DNA of 64,000 nt from Micromonospora eburnea (GTDB lineage: Bacteria; Actinomycetota; Actinomycetes; Mycobacteriales; Micromonosporaceae), in assembly GCF_900090225.1 (NCBI RefSeq), contig NZ_FMHY01000002.1, positions 2,356,001 through 2,420,000 of the forward strand. The letters are read 5' to 3'. Shown one piece after another: positions 35,045-43,193 of this stretch. Positions within the stretch are counted from its first letter, which is position 1; every line of letters begins with the position of its first letter. A model generated the notes under the pieces. That model saw only the letters and a list, made by a program, of their open reading frames with translations, was not told the DNA's origin and made no database searches. Both the position numbers and the translations under genes were made by a program.

Positions 35045-35875
35045 TCAGCGTAGTCCGGCGAACAGGTCGTCCTCGGGCGTCGGCGCGTCGGTGATGTCGC
35101 GGACCCGGACGAAGGTCTCCACGCCCATCAGCTCGGTGAACCGTTCCTGGCCAAGCTGTAGGAAGAAGATGTTCTCGGCCTGGCTGGCGTGCGCCGCCAA
35201 CGACTCGAACTTCTGCGCGCCGTAGCCGCTCGTGTCCACCCAGGTGGTGATCTCGTCGTCGGGCAGGCCGAGCTGCGGCATCGCCTCCGACGGCCCCTCC
35301 GGCTCGGGAAACTCGACGCCAATCTCCTTCATGACGCGGCCGAACTCCTGAAAGGCGCTACGCGGCACGGTGGTCCAGTACACCTTCGAGGGAATGTTCG
35401 TTTGCTCGATGGCGGCCATGGTGATGCGGTGCGCCTGGATGTGGTCCGGATGGCCGTAGAAGCCGTTCTCGTCATAGGTGACAACGACGTCGGGCCGATA
35501 GCGGCGGATCAACTCGGCCAGCCGGTCGGCCGCCTCCGCCACCGGCGTGTTCCAGAACGCGCCGGGCGCGTCGTTGGCCGCCCAACCCATCATCCCGGAG
35601 TCCGCATAGTCGAGCGTCTCCAGGTGCGTGACCTTCAACGCCTCGCAACTGGCCGCCAACTCGGCCCGGCGCATCGCTACCACGGCCTCCGGGTCGTGCC
35701 CCGGGTCGCCCGGCTTGACCCCGCCGGGCCCGTCGCCGCACCGCCCGTCCGTGCAGGTCACGAGCACAGTCGTGACCCCCTCCGCCGCGTACCGGGCGAG
35801 GATGCCGCCCGTGCTGGTCGCCTCGTCGTCAGGGTGCGCGTGCACCGCCATCAAGGTCAGAGATCGCTCGGCCAC
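35045..35875 (-). CDS. PIG-L deacetylase, mycothiol S-conjugate amidase-like (Mca)
   Basis: 276-residue zinc amidase/deacetylase. The metal motif AHPDDE is at residues 13-18 and a second HPDH at ~142-145 (NGFYGHPDHIQAH). MRRAELAASCEALKVTHLETLDYADSGMMGW is typical of the MshB/Mca group. Length and the absence of the longer MshB-specific tail favour an Mca-like amidase, which removes toxins conjugated to mycothiol. A closely related PIG-L enzyme of other use is possible. ATG start chosen by the MAERSLTLMAVHAHPDDE opening. It is divergent from a hypothetical protein gene. Confidence 0.85.
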   Translation of the reverse strand: MAERSLTLMAVHAHPDDEATSTGGILARYAAEGVTTVLVTCTDGRCGDGPGGVKPGDPGHDPEAVVAMRRAELAASCEALKVTHLETLDYADSGMMGWAANDAPGAFWNTPVAEAADRLAELIRRYRPDVVVTYDENGFYGHPDHIQAHRITMAAIEQTNIPSKVYWTTVPRSAFQEFGRVMKEIGVEFPEPEGPSEAMPQLGLPDDEITTWVDTSGYGAQKFESLAAHASQAENIFFLQLGQERFTELMGVETFVRVRDITDAPTPEDDLFAGLR

Positions 35876-35948
35876 CCCACCACAATACGAGGGATGCCCG
35901 ACGCACTAGCATTGCCGCGGTCCGCGACGGCTGCTGAAACGAGGCGAG

Positions 35949-36662
35949 ATGCGTTGGCTCCGGCAGTTGCTGGGTAGCAGGCGGGTCCAGCTCGATCCGG
36001 GACGACAGCAGGCGCTGCTGCGGGACGTCCGGCAGCGATACGGCGCCCGCTCACAGGTCCGGTTTCCGGAACAGGTCGAGGCGATCACCCAGCTGCTGAA
36101 CGACGACGACGGCCTGGTGGTGGCGGCCCGGATCGTCAGCGAGGCCGCCGACGAGGCCCACGCGGACCTACAGGCCCAGGCTCACGACGTACACCGACGG
36201 ACAGGCCGGCGGCTCCTGGTGCACCGCCGAAACTACCGGCCGCTGTGGAAGGAGGCCGGAGCGGCGCTGCGGTGGCCGCTGTTCGCGCTGCCGAGCGGCC
36301 TCCACCCGTACGCGCAGGTGTCCGCCGCCGTCGTGGTGGTCGGTAGCCGGGCGCCCCGGCTCGGCCGGGTGTCCGACCCGAACCCGCTCCTGACCCGCGT
36401 GTTCGAGGTGCTCGACCTCACCACCGCCAGCTGGGAGTACGGCCGGGTGCGGGTAGACACCGATGCCGCAGCCCTGGCCGATCGACTGATCTCGACTGCC
36501 GGGCAGGTCCTCGCGGCCATCGACGACCCGCCCCGGCTACCGCCTCCGGTCCGCGAGCTGATGCGCCGCAACAACACCCTCGACGTCCACGATCCGGCCG
36601 GCCCGCAGGTGGTCGGCGGAATCAATCTGGGCGCGAGAATGCGCGAGACCTTCCTGGTCTGA
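35949..36662 (+). CDS. Hypothetical protein, 237 aa
   Basis: I do not recognise this protein. It is soluble by eye, with no signal peptide or membrane helix. It has a helical N-terminal half (QALLRDVRQRYGARSQVRFPEQVEAITQLLNDDDGLVVAARIVSEAADEAH), a basic RRTGRRLLVHRRNYRPLWKEAG stretch, and a hydrophobic centre (AQVSAAVVVVGSRAP). C-terminal LRRNN-like MRRNNTLDVHD is followed by GGINLGARMRETFLV. ATG 35949 follows GAGGCGAG. The codon use is normal for the region, so the gene looks real. The convergent gap 36663-36849 holds nothing visible. Confidence 0.7.
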   Translation: MRWLRQLLGSRRVQLDPGRQQALLRDVRQRYGARSQVRFPEQVEAITQLLNDDDGLVVAARIVSEAADEAHADLQAQAHDVHRRTGRRLLVHRRNYRPLWKEAGAALRWPLFALPSGLHPYAQVSAAVVVVGSRAPRLGRVSDPNPLLTRVFEVLDLTTASWEYGRVRVDTDAAALADRLISTAGQVLAAIDDPPRLPPPVRELMRRNNTLDVHDPAGPQVVGGINLGARMRETFLV

Positions 36663-36849
36663 GACACCACACCGGACCCGAACAAGGTCCACGGGTAGGG
36701 CAGTTCGTCACGTCCCCGGCCGTCGCCCCTGCGATCCGTGCCGCCATGCGACAGCGGGGGGTGGAAGTCCGGTCACCGCCCTCACGTCGACGTCATCGAC
36801 GGCCTTCTCCTGGTTACCGCCGGACGCACATCGCCGGTCCCCACCGACG

Positions 36850-37527
36850 TCACGACGCGCCTCGCAGGTAGGCGAGCACAGCCGAGACACGGCGGTCGGA
36901 GTCGGGGTCGAGTTCGAGCTTGGCGAAGATGTTGCCGACGTGCTTGCGGACCGCCGCCTCGCTGACCACGAGGTGCTCGGCGATGGTGGGGTTGGTGTAA
37001 CCCTCAGCCATCAGTGCGAGGACCTCACGCTCGCGTTGGGTGAGCGCCGCCAGCGGACCGTGGTTGCGGCGTCGGGCGAGGAGGTGGCGAACGACGTCGG
37101 GGTCGACGACCGTGCCGCCTGCGGTCACCCGATCGAGATTGTCGAGAAAGTCGTGGACGTGGCTGACCCGGTCCTTGAGGAGATAGCCGATCCCGCCGCC
37201 CGTGGTGGACTCGAGCAGATCGGCGACGTACGCGTCGGCGATGTACGCGGACAGGAGGACGATCGCGATGTCGGGGTGCTGGGCGCGGATGGCGACGGCG
37301 GCGCGGAGTCCTTCGTCGGTGTGGGTCGGTGGCATGCGGATGTCGGTGAGGACGAGGTCGGGCCGTTGGTTGGCGGTGTAGACGAGCAGCGCGTGGGCGT
37401 CCGCGACCGCGGCGATGACCCGGTGGCCGGCCTTCTCCAGAATTCCGGCGAGTCCCTCCCGCAGGAGTGCCGCATCCTCGGCGATCACAATTCTCAGTGA
37501 CCGTCTCAGTTCACGCTGATAGGGCAT
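36850..37527 (-). CDS. NarL/FixJ-type response regulator
   Basis: 225-residue regulator. Receiver domain acidic pair E17/D18, phospho-acceptor Asp62 in LVLTDIRMPPT, and Lys in YLLKDRV. The LuxR-type DNA-binding domain is LTQREREVLALMAEGYTNPTIAEHLVVSEAAVRKHVGNIFAKLEL. ATG 37527 lies 22 bases inside the 3' end of the sensor kinase gene, so the two are translationally coupled. It presumably regulates the divergent ABC exporter genes through the dyad at 38797-38814. Confidence 0.93.
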   Translation of the reverse strand: MPYQRELRRSLRIVIAEDAALLREGLAGILEKAGHRVIAAVADAHALLVYTANQRPDLVLTDIRMPPTHTDEGLRAAVAIRAQHPDIAIVLLSAYIADAYVADLLESTTGGGIGYLLKDRVSHVHDFLDNLDRVTAGGTVVDPDVVRHLLARRRNHGPLAALTQREREVLALMAEGYTNPTIAEHLVVSEAAVRKHVGNIFAKLELDPDSDRRVSAVLAYLRGAS

Positions 37528-38762
37528 GTCATTCTCACGTTGGTCGGGCCTCCGGGCGGGCTGGTGATGTCGAGGGTGCCGTCGATGGCGTCGATGCGGG
37601 CGGCGAGCCCGGCGAGCCCGGACCCTCGGGCGGGGTCGGCGCCGCCGTGACCGTCGTCGACCACGGCCATGGTCAGGGTGTTCCCGGCAACCCAGGCGTG
37701 CACCTGGGCGCCACGGGCGCCGGAGTGGCGGGCGACGTTGGTCAAGGCCTCGCTGACGAGGAAGTACGCCGCGGTCTCTACTCGTGCGGGGAGTCGCCCC
37801 GCCAGGTGGAGTTCGGTGTCGACCGGGACCGGGGAGCGGTCGGCCAGTTCGTGAATCGCGGCGGCAAGTCCGTGGTCGGTGAGCACCCTGGGATGGATGC
37901 CGCGTACGGTGGCCCGCAGGTCCTCCAAGGCCTCCTCGGCGAGGGTGTGGGCTCTGGTGACCAGGTCGAATGCGGGGCCTTTGTTCAGTTCGAGTTCGGC
38001 CTGCCCGAGTGTCATGGTGAGAGCGACGAGGCGTTGCTGCGCGCCGTCGTGCAGGTCGCGTTCGATGCGGCGGCGCTCCGCCTCGAAGGCGTCGACGACT
38101 CCGGCGCGGGAGCGGCGTAGTTCGGTGACCGCAGCGACCAACCGCGCCTCAGGTGGATCAAGCAGGAGCCGGGCGAGCGCGGCCTGGGCGCTGGCAAGTA
38201 CGGTCACCAGATACGCGGCGACGGCGAGGGCCAGGACCCCGACCGCCAGGGCGGCCCCGGCCTCGGCAGCATGATCGATCCGCCAACCGAACAGCTCCAC
38301 CGCGTCGTACCGGACCAGGACAGGCGCGAGGATCAGCACGATCGGGGTTGTGATCGCCAGCGTCAGCACGACGGCGTCAACCAGCCACCCGACGGTCGCG
38401 AGGAGGACGGCGTAGCCGATCTCGGGCCACGAGACCGGCAGGGTGCGCCAGGTGCGCAGCCGTTCCCGCAGCCTCGGGCGCTCGCCACCGGACGGCTGCG
38501 GAAGCACGAGCCGGAGCCGGGCTCGTTCGATCTCGGCGATGACGGTTGTCACCAGGGGCAGACTGGCCAGCAAGAGGAGTCCGGCCACGATCACGGCGGT
38601 CAGAGCCCCGAGAGCGATCACCGCCGTGAGCACCAGAAGTACGCCGATCCCGAGCGGCACCGTCGAGGCGAGGTAGGCGAGTGACCTCCACGGCCAGGCC
38701 GAGGTCAGGAAACGCCACGGCCGACCGCGTACGGCGGACCAGGCGTCGGCGTGGCGCTTCAC
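37506..38762 (-). CDS. Two-component sensor histidine kinase (HisKA_3/NarX-like)
   Basis: 418-residue membrane kinase. GTG 38762 (VKRHADAWSAVRGRPWRFL) is chosen because the longer frame crosses the promoter of the divergent genes. About four to five helices make up the N-terminal half. The dimerisation domain has the phospho-His in ERDLHDGAQQRLVALTMTLGQAEL. The ATPase domain shows EALTNVARHSGA (N box) and VVDDGHGGADPARGSGLAGLAARI (G1/G2). It lacks a large extracellular sensor, resembling antibiotic-sensing kinases coupled to ABC exporters. It acts with the following response regulator and likely senses stress at the membrane. Confidence 0.92.
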   Translation of the reverse strand: MKRHADAWSAVRGRPWRFLTSAWPWRSLAYLASTVPLGIGVLLVLTAVIALGALTAVIVAGLLLLASLPLVTTVIAEIERARLRLVLPQPSGGERPRLRERLRTWRTLPVSWPEIGYAVLLATVGWLVDAVVLTLAITTPIVLILAPVLVRYDAVELFGWRIDHAAEAGAALAVGVLALAVAAYLVTVLASAQAALARLLLDPPEARLVAAVTELRRSRAGVVDAFEAERRRIERDLHDGAQQRLVALTMTLGQAELELNKGPAFDLVTRAHTLAEEALEDLRATVRGIHPRVLTDHGLAAAIHELADRSPVPVDTELHLAGRLPARVETAAYFLVSEALTNVARHSGARGAQVHAWVAGNTLTMAVVDDGHGGADPARGSGLAGLAARIDAIDGTLDITSPPGGPTNVRMTCPISVN

Positions 38763-38796
38763 GTCGCCAAGCGTAGGAGGTGTGAGTGCCGTTGAC

Positions 38797-38814
38797 GGTA
38801 GCGCCAGCGCTACC
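38797..38814. promoter_or_regulatory. Palindrome in divergent two-component/ABC promoter
   Basis: GGTAGCGCCAGCGCTACC is a perfect 8-bp inverted repeat with a 2-base centre. It lies in the 108-base gap between kinase and ABC genes and directly follows a forward TTGACG (38792-38797). A binding site for the NarL-type regulator, placed to act on the exporter promoter, is likely. Confidence 0.6.
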
Positions 38815-38870
38815 CGTGATGTCGCGCCTGAGCCAGTGCGCGGAACCCGCGGGCTAGCTGGACTGGACGC

Positions 38871-39611
38871 ATGACGACGCAGACACTGACGGCACCCGCT
38901 GTCGCCCTTGAAGGCGTGACCCGCACGTACCGTTCTCGTGCGGGCGGCGTTCACGCGGTGCGTGGCATCACCCACGCCTTCGCCGGCGGTAGCTTCACCG
39001 CGATCATGGGCCCCTCAGGCTCCGGGAAATCCACCCTGCTCCAGCTCGCCGCTGGGCTCGACAGGCCCAACCACGGACGGGTGACCATCGGCGGCACCGT
39101 TCTGGACAGCCTCAGCGAGACCGCCTTGACCAAATTCCGGCGGACCTCGATGGCGTTCATCTTCCAGTCCTACAACCTGCTCGATGCCCTGACGGCCTTT
39201 GACAACGTCGCCCTGCCAGCCAGGCTCGCGCGACTGCCGGTCGACGGGGCAGCGGTGACCGACGCGCTGGACCGGGTCGGGCTGCGGGATCTGGCGAGGC
39301 GCCGGCCACCCGAACTCTCCGGCGGCCAGCAGCAGCGGGTCGCGATCGCCCGCGCTCTCTACGGCAAGCCCAACGTGATCTTCGCCGACGAACCCACCGG
39401 CGCACTCGATCGCAACACCGGCCGCGCGGTCCTCGCGCTGCTCCGCACCCTGGCCGACGGCGGACAGACCATCGTGATGGTGACCCACGACCCGCTCGCC
39501 GCCTCCTACGCCGACGAGACCCTCTTCCTCGCCGACGGCCAGATCGTCGGCCGACTCCAGGGCGCCGACGCCGCCGCCATCGCCAGGCGCATGAACGACC
39601 TGGAGCAGTGA
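38871..39611 (+). CDS. ABC transporter ATP-binding protein (MacB/LolD-like)
   Basis: 246-residue ATPase. Walker A is GPSGSGKST (47-55), Q-loop FQSYNLLDALT, signature LSGGQQQRVAIARAL, Walker B VIFADEPTGALD, and the H-loop Thr-His is MVTHDPLA. This is the subgroup that pairs with FtsX-type permeases in macrolide/lipoprotein/peptide export. It is the first gene of a two-gene unit, overlapping the permease by one base (TGATG). The adjacent two-component system suggests inducible export or resistance. Confidence 0.94.
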   Translation: MTTQTLTAPAVALEGVTRTYRSRAGGVHAVRGITHAFAGGSFTAIMGPSGSGKSTLLQLAAGLDRPNHGRVTIGGTVLDSLSETALTKFRRTSMAFIFQSYNLLDALTAFDNVALPARLARLPVDGAAVTDALDRVGLRDLARRRPPELSGGQQQRVAIARALYGKPNVIFADEPTGALDRNTGRAVLALLRTLADGGQTIVMVTHDPLAASYADETLFLADGQIVGRLQGADAAAIARRMNDLEQ

Positions 39612-41539
39612 TGAACCGGCTCTCCCGTCAGACCGTCCGCACCTCGTGGGCGGCCTATCTCGGCGCCTTCGTCGCCCTCGCAGGCGGCGTCATCCTGATC
39701 GCCACCACGGTCAACCTGATCGGCTCGGTCGACGCCACCCTCACCGGCCTCGGCAGCGCGGCGACCCGGGAGCAGCGCCAGCAACTCGACGATCTCACCT
39801 CGATGTTCGGCATCATGTCGGCGATCTCCCTGTTCATGGCGATCTTCGTCGTTGGCAGCACCTTCGGATTCGTCGTCGCGACCCGCCGCCGCGAACTAGG
39901 ACTGCTGAGACTCATCGGCGCGACCGGGCGTCAGGTGCGCCGCCTCGTCCTCGGCGAGTCGGTCGTCGTCGCTGTCGCTGCGATCATCGTCGGATGCTTC
40001 GTCGCAACACCGCTGGCGACGCCCGTTCTCGACCTGATCCGCCGCATCGGCCTCACCGACCTCCATCTGGTCGCCCCACCGGCGTGGCTGTCCTGGGCGA
40101 TCGCCGCTCCCACCGGCATAGTCGTAGCGATGCTGGGAGCATGGCGCTCCTCCCGCCGGGCCGCCAAGGTCCCACCGTCCGCGGCACTGCGCGAGGCAAC
40201 CATCGAACGCAGCCGCCCCAGCATTCTGCAACTGGTCGTCGGCACTCTCTGTCTCGCCACCGTGGTCACCGTAACCGTCCTGACCCAGCACGCGGAGCCG
40301 CTCTTCGCGCTGGTGAGCTCCGTCCTGCTGCCCGAGGTCATCGTCATCGGACTCATGTGCTTCGGGACCCTCCTCGTCCCACGACTCGCAGCGCTCCTCG
40401 CGCGCCCCTTCGTCAACCGCGACGTCGCCGCCCGGCTGGCCCGGGACGAACTCCGCGCCGCCGTACGCACCACCACCTCGATCGCCGCGCCCGTCATCGC
40501 GATCTCGGCCATAGCCGGCTCGTTGTTGGTCGCGCTGAGCTTCACCGCCGACTGGACATCAGCCCAGGACCGCGCCCAACTCGCCGCGCCCCTGGTCGTT
40601 CGCCCCGGCGCGGGGCACGAGGCTGAGACCGCGGCCAAGTTGGCAGAAGATCCTTCCGTGAAGCTGGTCGACGCCCGCCGCCGACTCACCGTGCCGTTCG
40701 GCGATGACGGCAACGAACGCCTGGAGGTCGACGCCGTCGACCCCACCACTGCGGCCGTGGCTCGCGGCCTGCACGCCACGAAGGGCAATCTCGGCGACCT
40801 TCACGGGGCCACCGTCGCAATCTCCGCCACCCAGGCGATCGACAGCGGCACCGGCCTCGGCGGCCACCTCAAGGCCAGGGTCAACGGCCGGCCGGTCGAC
40901 CTGACGATCGTCGCGGTGGTACCCGCCGCTCCCGACCTCTACGGCGAGATCCTCCTCCCCGCCGACCTCGTCGCCGAGGACCTCGACAACACACCAGTCG
41001 GCGAACTGTTCGTCGTCCTCGACGGAGGCGCCGAAACCGGTGCGGCAAGGGCAGCTCTCGGCCAGGCCCTGACCGGCACCGACAGCCGGGTACTGACGGC
41101 TGAGGAATGGATCACCGACGTCACTGACCAGGTCCGGCGCAGTAACAACTTCGGCCTCACCATCCTGCTCGGCCCAGCCGGGGTCTATGCCGCCATCGCC
41201 GTCGTCAACGCCACCCTCATCGGCGCCACCCAACGACGCAGGCAACACCGAGCACTCGGCCTGCTCGGCGCGACGCGCGACCAGCTGCGTCGTACCGCGC
41301 TCTGGCAAGCCGCACTCATCACCGGCGCCGGTCTGGTCCTCGGCGGACTCACCACCGCATTCCTCGGCTGGCTCGTCCGACGGGCAGTCGCCGCCGACCT
41401 CGCCGGCACCGGAGTGCATGTCTCGATGACCGTTCCGTGGCTCCCACTGCTCACGATCGTCTCGGCCTGCGTCGGCCTCGCCGGGGCAGCGGCCATAGCA
41501 GGTGCGGCAGGTCGCCGGAGCCGGGTCACGACCGCATGA
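39611..41539 (+). CDS. ABC transporter permease, FtsX/MacB type
   Basis: 642-residue membrane permease. ATG 39611 shares one base with the ATPase stop. Two FtsX-like modules are visible: first FGIMSAISLFMAIFVVGSTFGFVVATRRRELGLLRLIGATGRQVRRLVLGES, second ILLGPAGVYAAIAVVNATLIGATQRRRQHRALGLLGATRDQLRRTALWQA. Each has the 'RRRELGLLRLIGAT' cytoplasmic signature. An extracellular domain of ~200 residues lies between them (~310-510). Eight to ten helices in all. With the ATPase it likely exports or protects against membrane-active compounds. Confidence 0.92.
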   Translation: MNRLSRQTVRTSWAAYLGAFVALAGGVILIATTVNLIGSVDATLTGLGSAATREQRQQLDDLTSMFGIMSAISLFMAIFVVGSTFGFVVATRRRELGLLRLIGATGRQVRRLVLGESVVVAVAAIIVGCFVATPLATPVLDLIRRIGLTDLHLVAPPAWLSWAIAAPTGIVVAMLGAWRSSRRAAKVPPSAALREATIERSRPSILQLVVGTLCLATVVTVTVLTQHAEPLFALVSSVLLPEVIVIGLMCFGTLLVPRLAALLARPFVNRDVAARLARDELRAAVRTTTSIAAPVIAISAIAGSLLVALSFTADWTSAQDRAQLAAPLVVRPGAGHEAETAAKLAEDPSVKLVDARRRLTVPFGDDGNERLEVDAVDPTTAAVARGLHATKGNLGDLHGATVAISATQAIDSGTGLGGHLKARVNGRPVDLTIVAVVPAAPDLYGEILLPADLVAEDLDNTPVGELFVVLDGGAETGAARAALGQALTGTDSRVLTAEEWITDVTDQVRRSNNFGLTILLGPAGVYAAIAVVNATLIGATQRRRQHRALGLLGATRDQLRRTALWQAALITGAGLVLGGLTTAFLGWLVRRAVAADLAGTGVHVSMTVPWLPLLTIVSACVGLAGAAAIAGAAGRRSRVTTA

Positions 41540-41636
41540 CCAGTACGAGCGGGCGGCGGCCCCAGCGTCCGACGTTCCGGGGTTCATGGAGGTCTCGCAC
41601 AACCTGTAGCGCTGCCGCGCCCAGGTGGTGGCGCGA

Positions 41637-42938
41637 CTATGAAAAGCCCTTCTCGTCCAGGCCGGCCTCTCGGTTTTCGGGGGAGTCATGCTCTGCTTCC
41701 GCGGAGAGGGCCTGTCGTAGCTGGCGCCGTAGCGGCCGGCTGATCACGACCTCCACCACGGCGGTGACCAGGCAGGTCACGGCCAGCCACCCCAACGCTT
41801 GCAGGGCGGAGATTCGGGCGGTGACCGGCAGCAGCGCGAGTAGCGTGACCGCGGCGGCGAGCCGGGGCCAGACCAGGGCCCGGGCTCTCCGGCTCAGCCG
41901 CCACTGGAATGCCGCGTGGGCCACCAGGAACAGCGCGACCCCACCGTAGAGGGCGTAACGGCCGAGTTCGTCGAGTGGGTCACCACGTTGGTAGGCGTGG
42001 ACGTTTCCGACCAGTGGCGGCGTGTGCTTGAGCCCGACGGAGAGCAGCATGACGCCGGCGATCATCGGTAGGTGCAGGTAGGTGTAGCCGTCCCGGGCGA
42101 GGGCCACCCGCCTGGCCGGTTCAGCCTCCCGTAACGCGTGTTCTCCGGTCAGCGTGGAGAGGTCGAAGTAGATCCACTCCAGTGCGCCGGCGACGAGGAC
42201 CGCGAACGCCGAGGCGATGAGCAGGCCTGGTGTGTTGGGCAGGTCGGTGCCGGCGATACCGATGGCCACCAGGACCTCGCCGAGCACCACGATGATGATC
42301 AGATTGTGCCGCTCCGTCCAGTGCCGGGCGGAATGGATGGCTCGTGCTGGAAACGGTAGCGCCATGCCGAAGCCGTAGTCCACGGCCACGGCGGCCCCCC
42401 AGAGCACCACCTGGCCGACCCTGACCCGCTCGGAAGGCAGGCCGGACGAGGGCAGCAGCACCGCAGCAGCCAGCAACAGACCGGTGGCGACGCTCAACGG
42501 CAGGGTGAGCGCGAAAACGTCGCGCACGCGCAGTCCCGGCGAGGCGTACAGCCGCAAAGCCAGGTAGAACGTGCGTACCAGGACGAAGAGGATGACGAAG
42601 GCAAGCCCGCTATCGACGCCCCCCGGCAGGTCGTCGAACACCTCTCGAATGGTGACGGCCAGCAGGAACAGGACCGGCGTAGAGCCGAGGATCACCAGCC
42701 GCGACAGACCGTAGTTGGCCCTCACTCGGTTGCCCAGCCAGGCGAACAGCGACCACGACCACCACAGCAAGGTGAGCACCAGCAGCCCGTGCACCACACC
42801 GAGCGTGCTGTGTTCCGCGGTCATCAACGTGGTGACCTGGATGAACGCGAAGACGAACACCACGTCGAAGAACAGTTCGGCGGTGGTGACGTTGGTCTTC
42901 TCGGTGACCGGGCGTAAGCCCCTGCGTAGCCGCTCCAC
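41637..42938 (-). CDS. Low-temperature requirement protein A (LtrA) family membrane protein
   Basis: 433-residue membrane protein with ~12 hydrophobic helices. The N-terminus has the LtrA signature (VTTAELFFDVVFVFAFIQVTTLM) and ERHNLIIIVVLGEVLVAIG in the middle. Conserved WWSWSLFAWLGNR is also typical. GTG 42938 puts a short basic cytoplasmic segment before the first helix. The molecular function of the LtrA family is not established; the name comes from Listeria. Monocistronic, facing the ABC genes; nothing is seen in the gap 42939-43193. Confidence 0.9.
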   Translation of the reverse strand: MERLRRGLRPVTEKTNVTTAELFFDVVFVFAFIQVTTLMTAEHSTLGVVHGLLVLTLLWWSWSLFAWLGNRVRANYGLSRLVILGSTPVLFLLAVTIREVFDDLPGGVDSGLAFVILFVLVRTFYLALRLYASPGLRVRDVFALTLPLSVATGLLLAAAVLLPSSGLPSERVRVGQVVLWGAAVAVDYGFGMALPFPARAIHSARHWTERHNLIIIVVLGEVLVAIGIAGTDLPNTPGLLIASAFAVLVAGALEWIYFDLSTLTGEHALREAEPARRVALARDGYTYLHLPMIAGVMLLSVGLKHTPPLVGNVHAYQRGDPLDELGRYALYGGVALFLVAHAAFQWRLSRRARALVWPRLAAAVTLLALLPVTARISALQALGWLAVTCLVTAVVEVVISRPLRRQLRQALSAEAEHDSPENREAGLDEKGFS

Positions 42939-43193
42939 GAGCGCCCCCGGCGGTCATGCGCGGCCAGGACGCGCGAACGAGTCCGAGGACCGACAGGACG
43001 GCTTCTCCTCATCACCGCCACGAACGGATGCCGGGTGGCTCTCGGGGCGGCGCCTAGGGCAAATCGTACGCCGACTGGCGGCGGCCCGATGTGGGCCTGA
43101 CAAAGTCGCCGCACCGATGAAAGTCGGCCTCCGTCTTTCGCTATGGCGGTGGCCAGCCGCCAACCGGCCCTGGCCTGTCGGCCGAGGTGCTGT

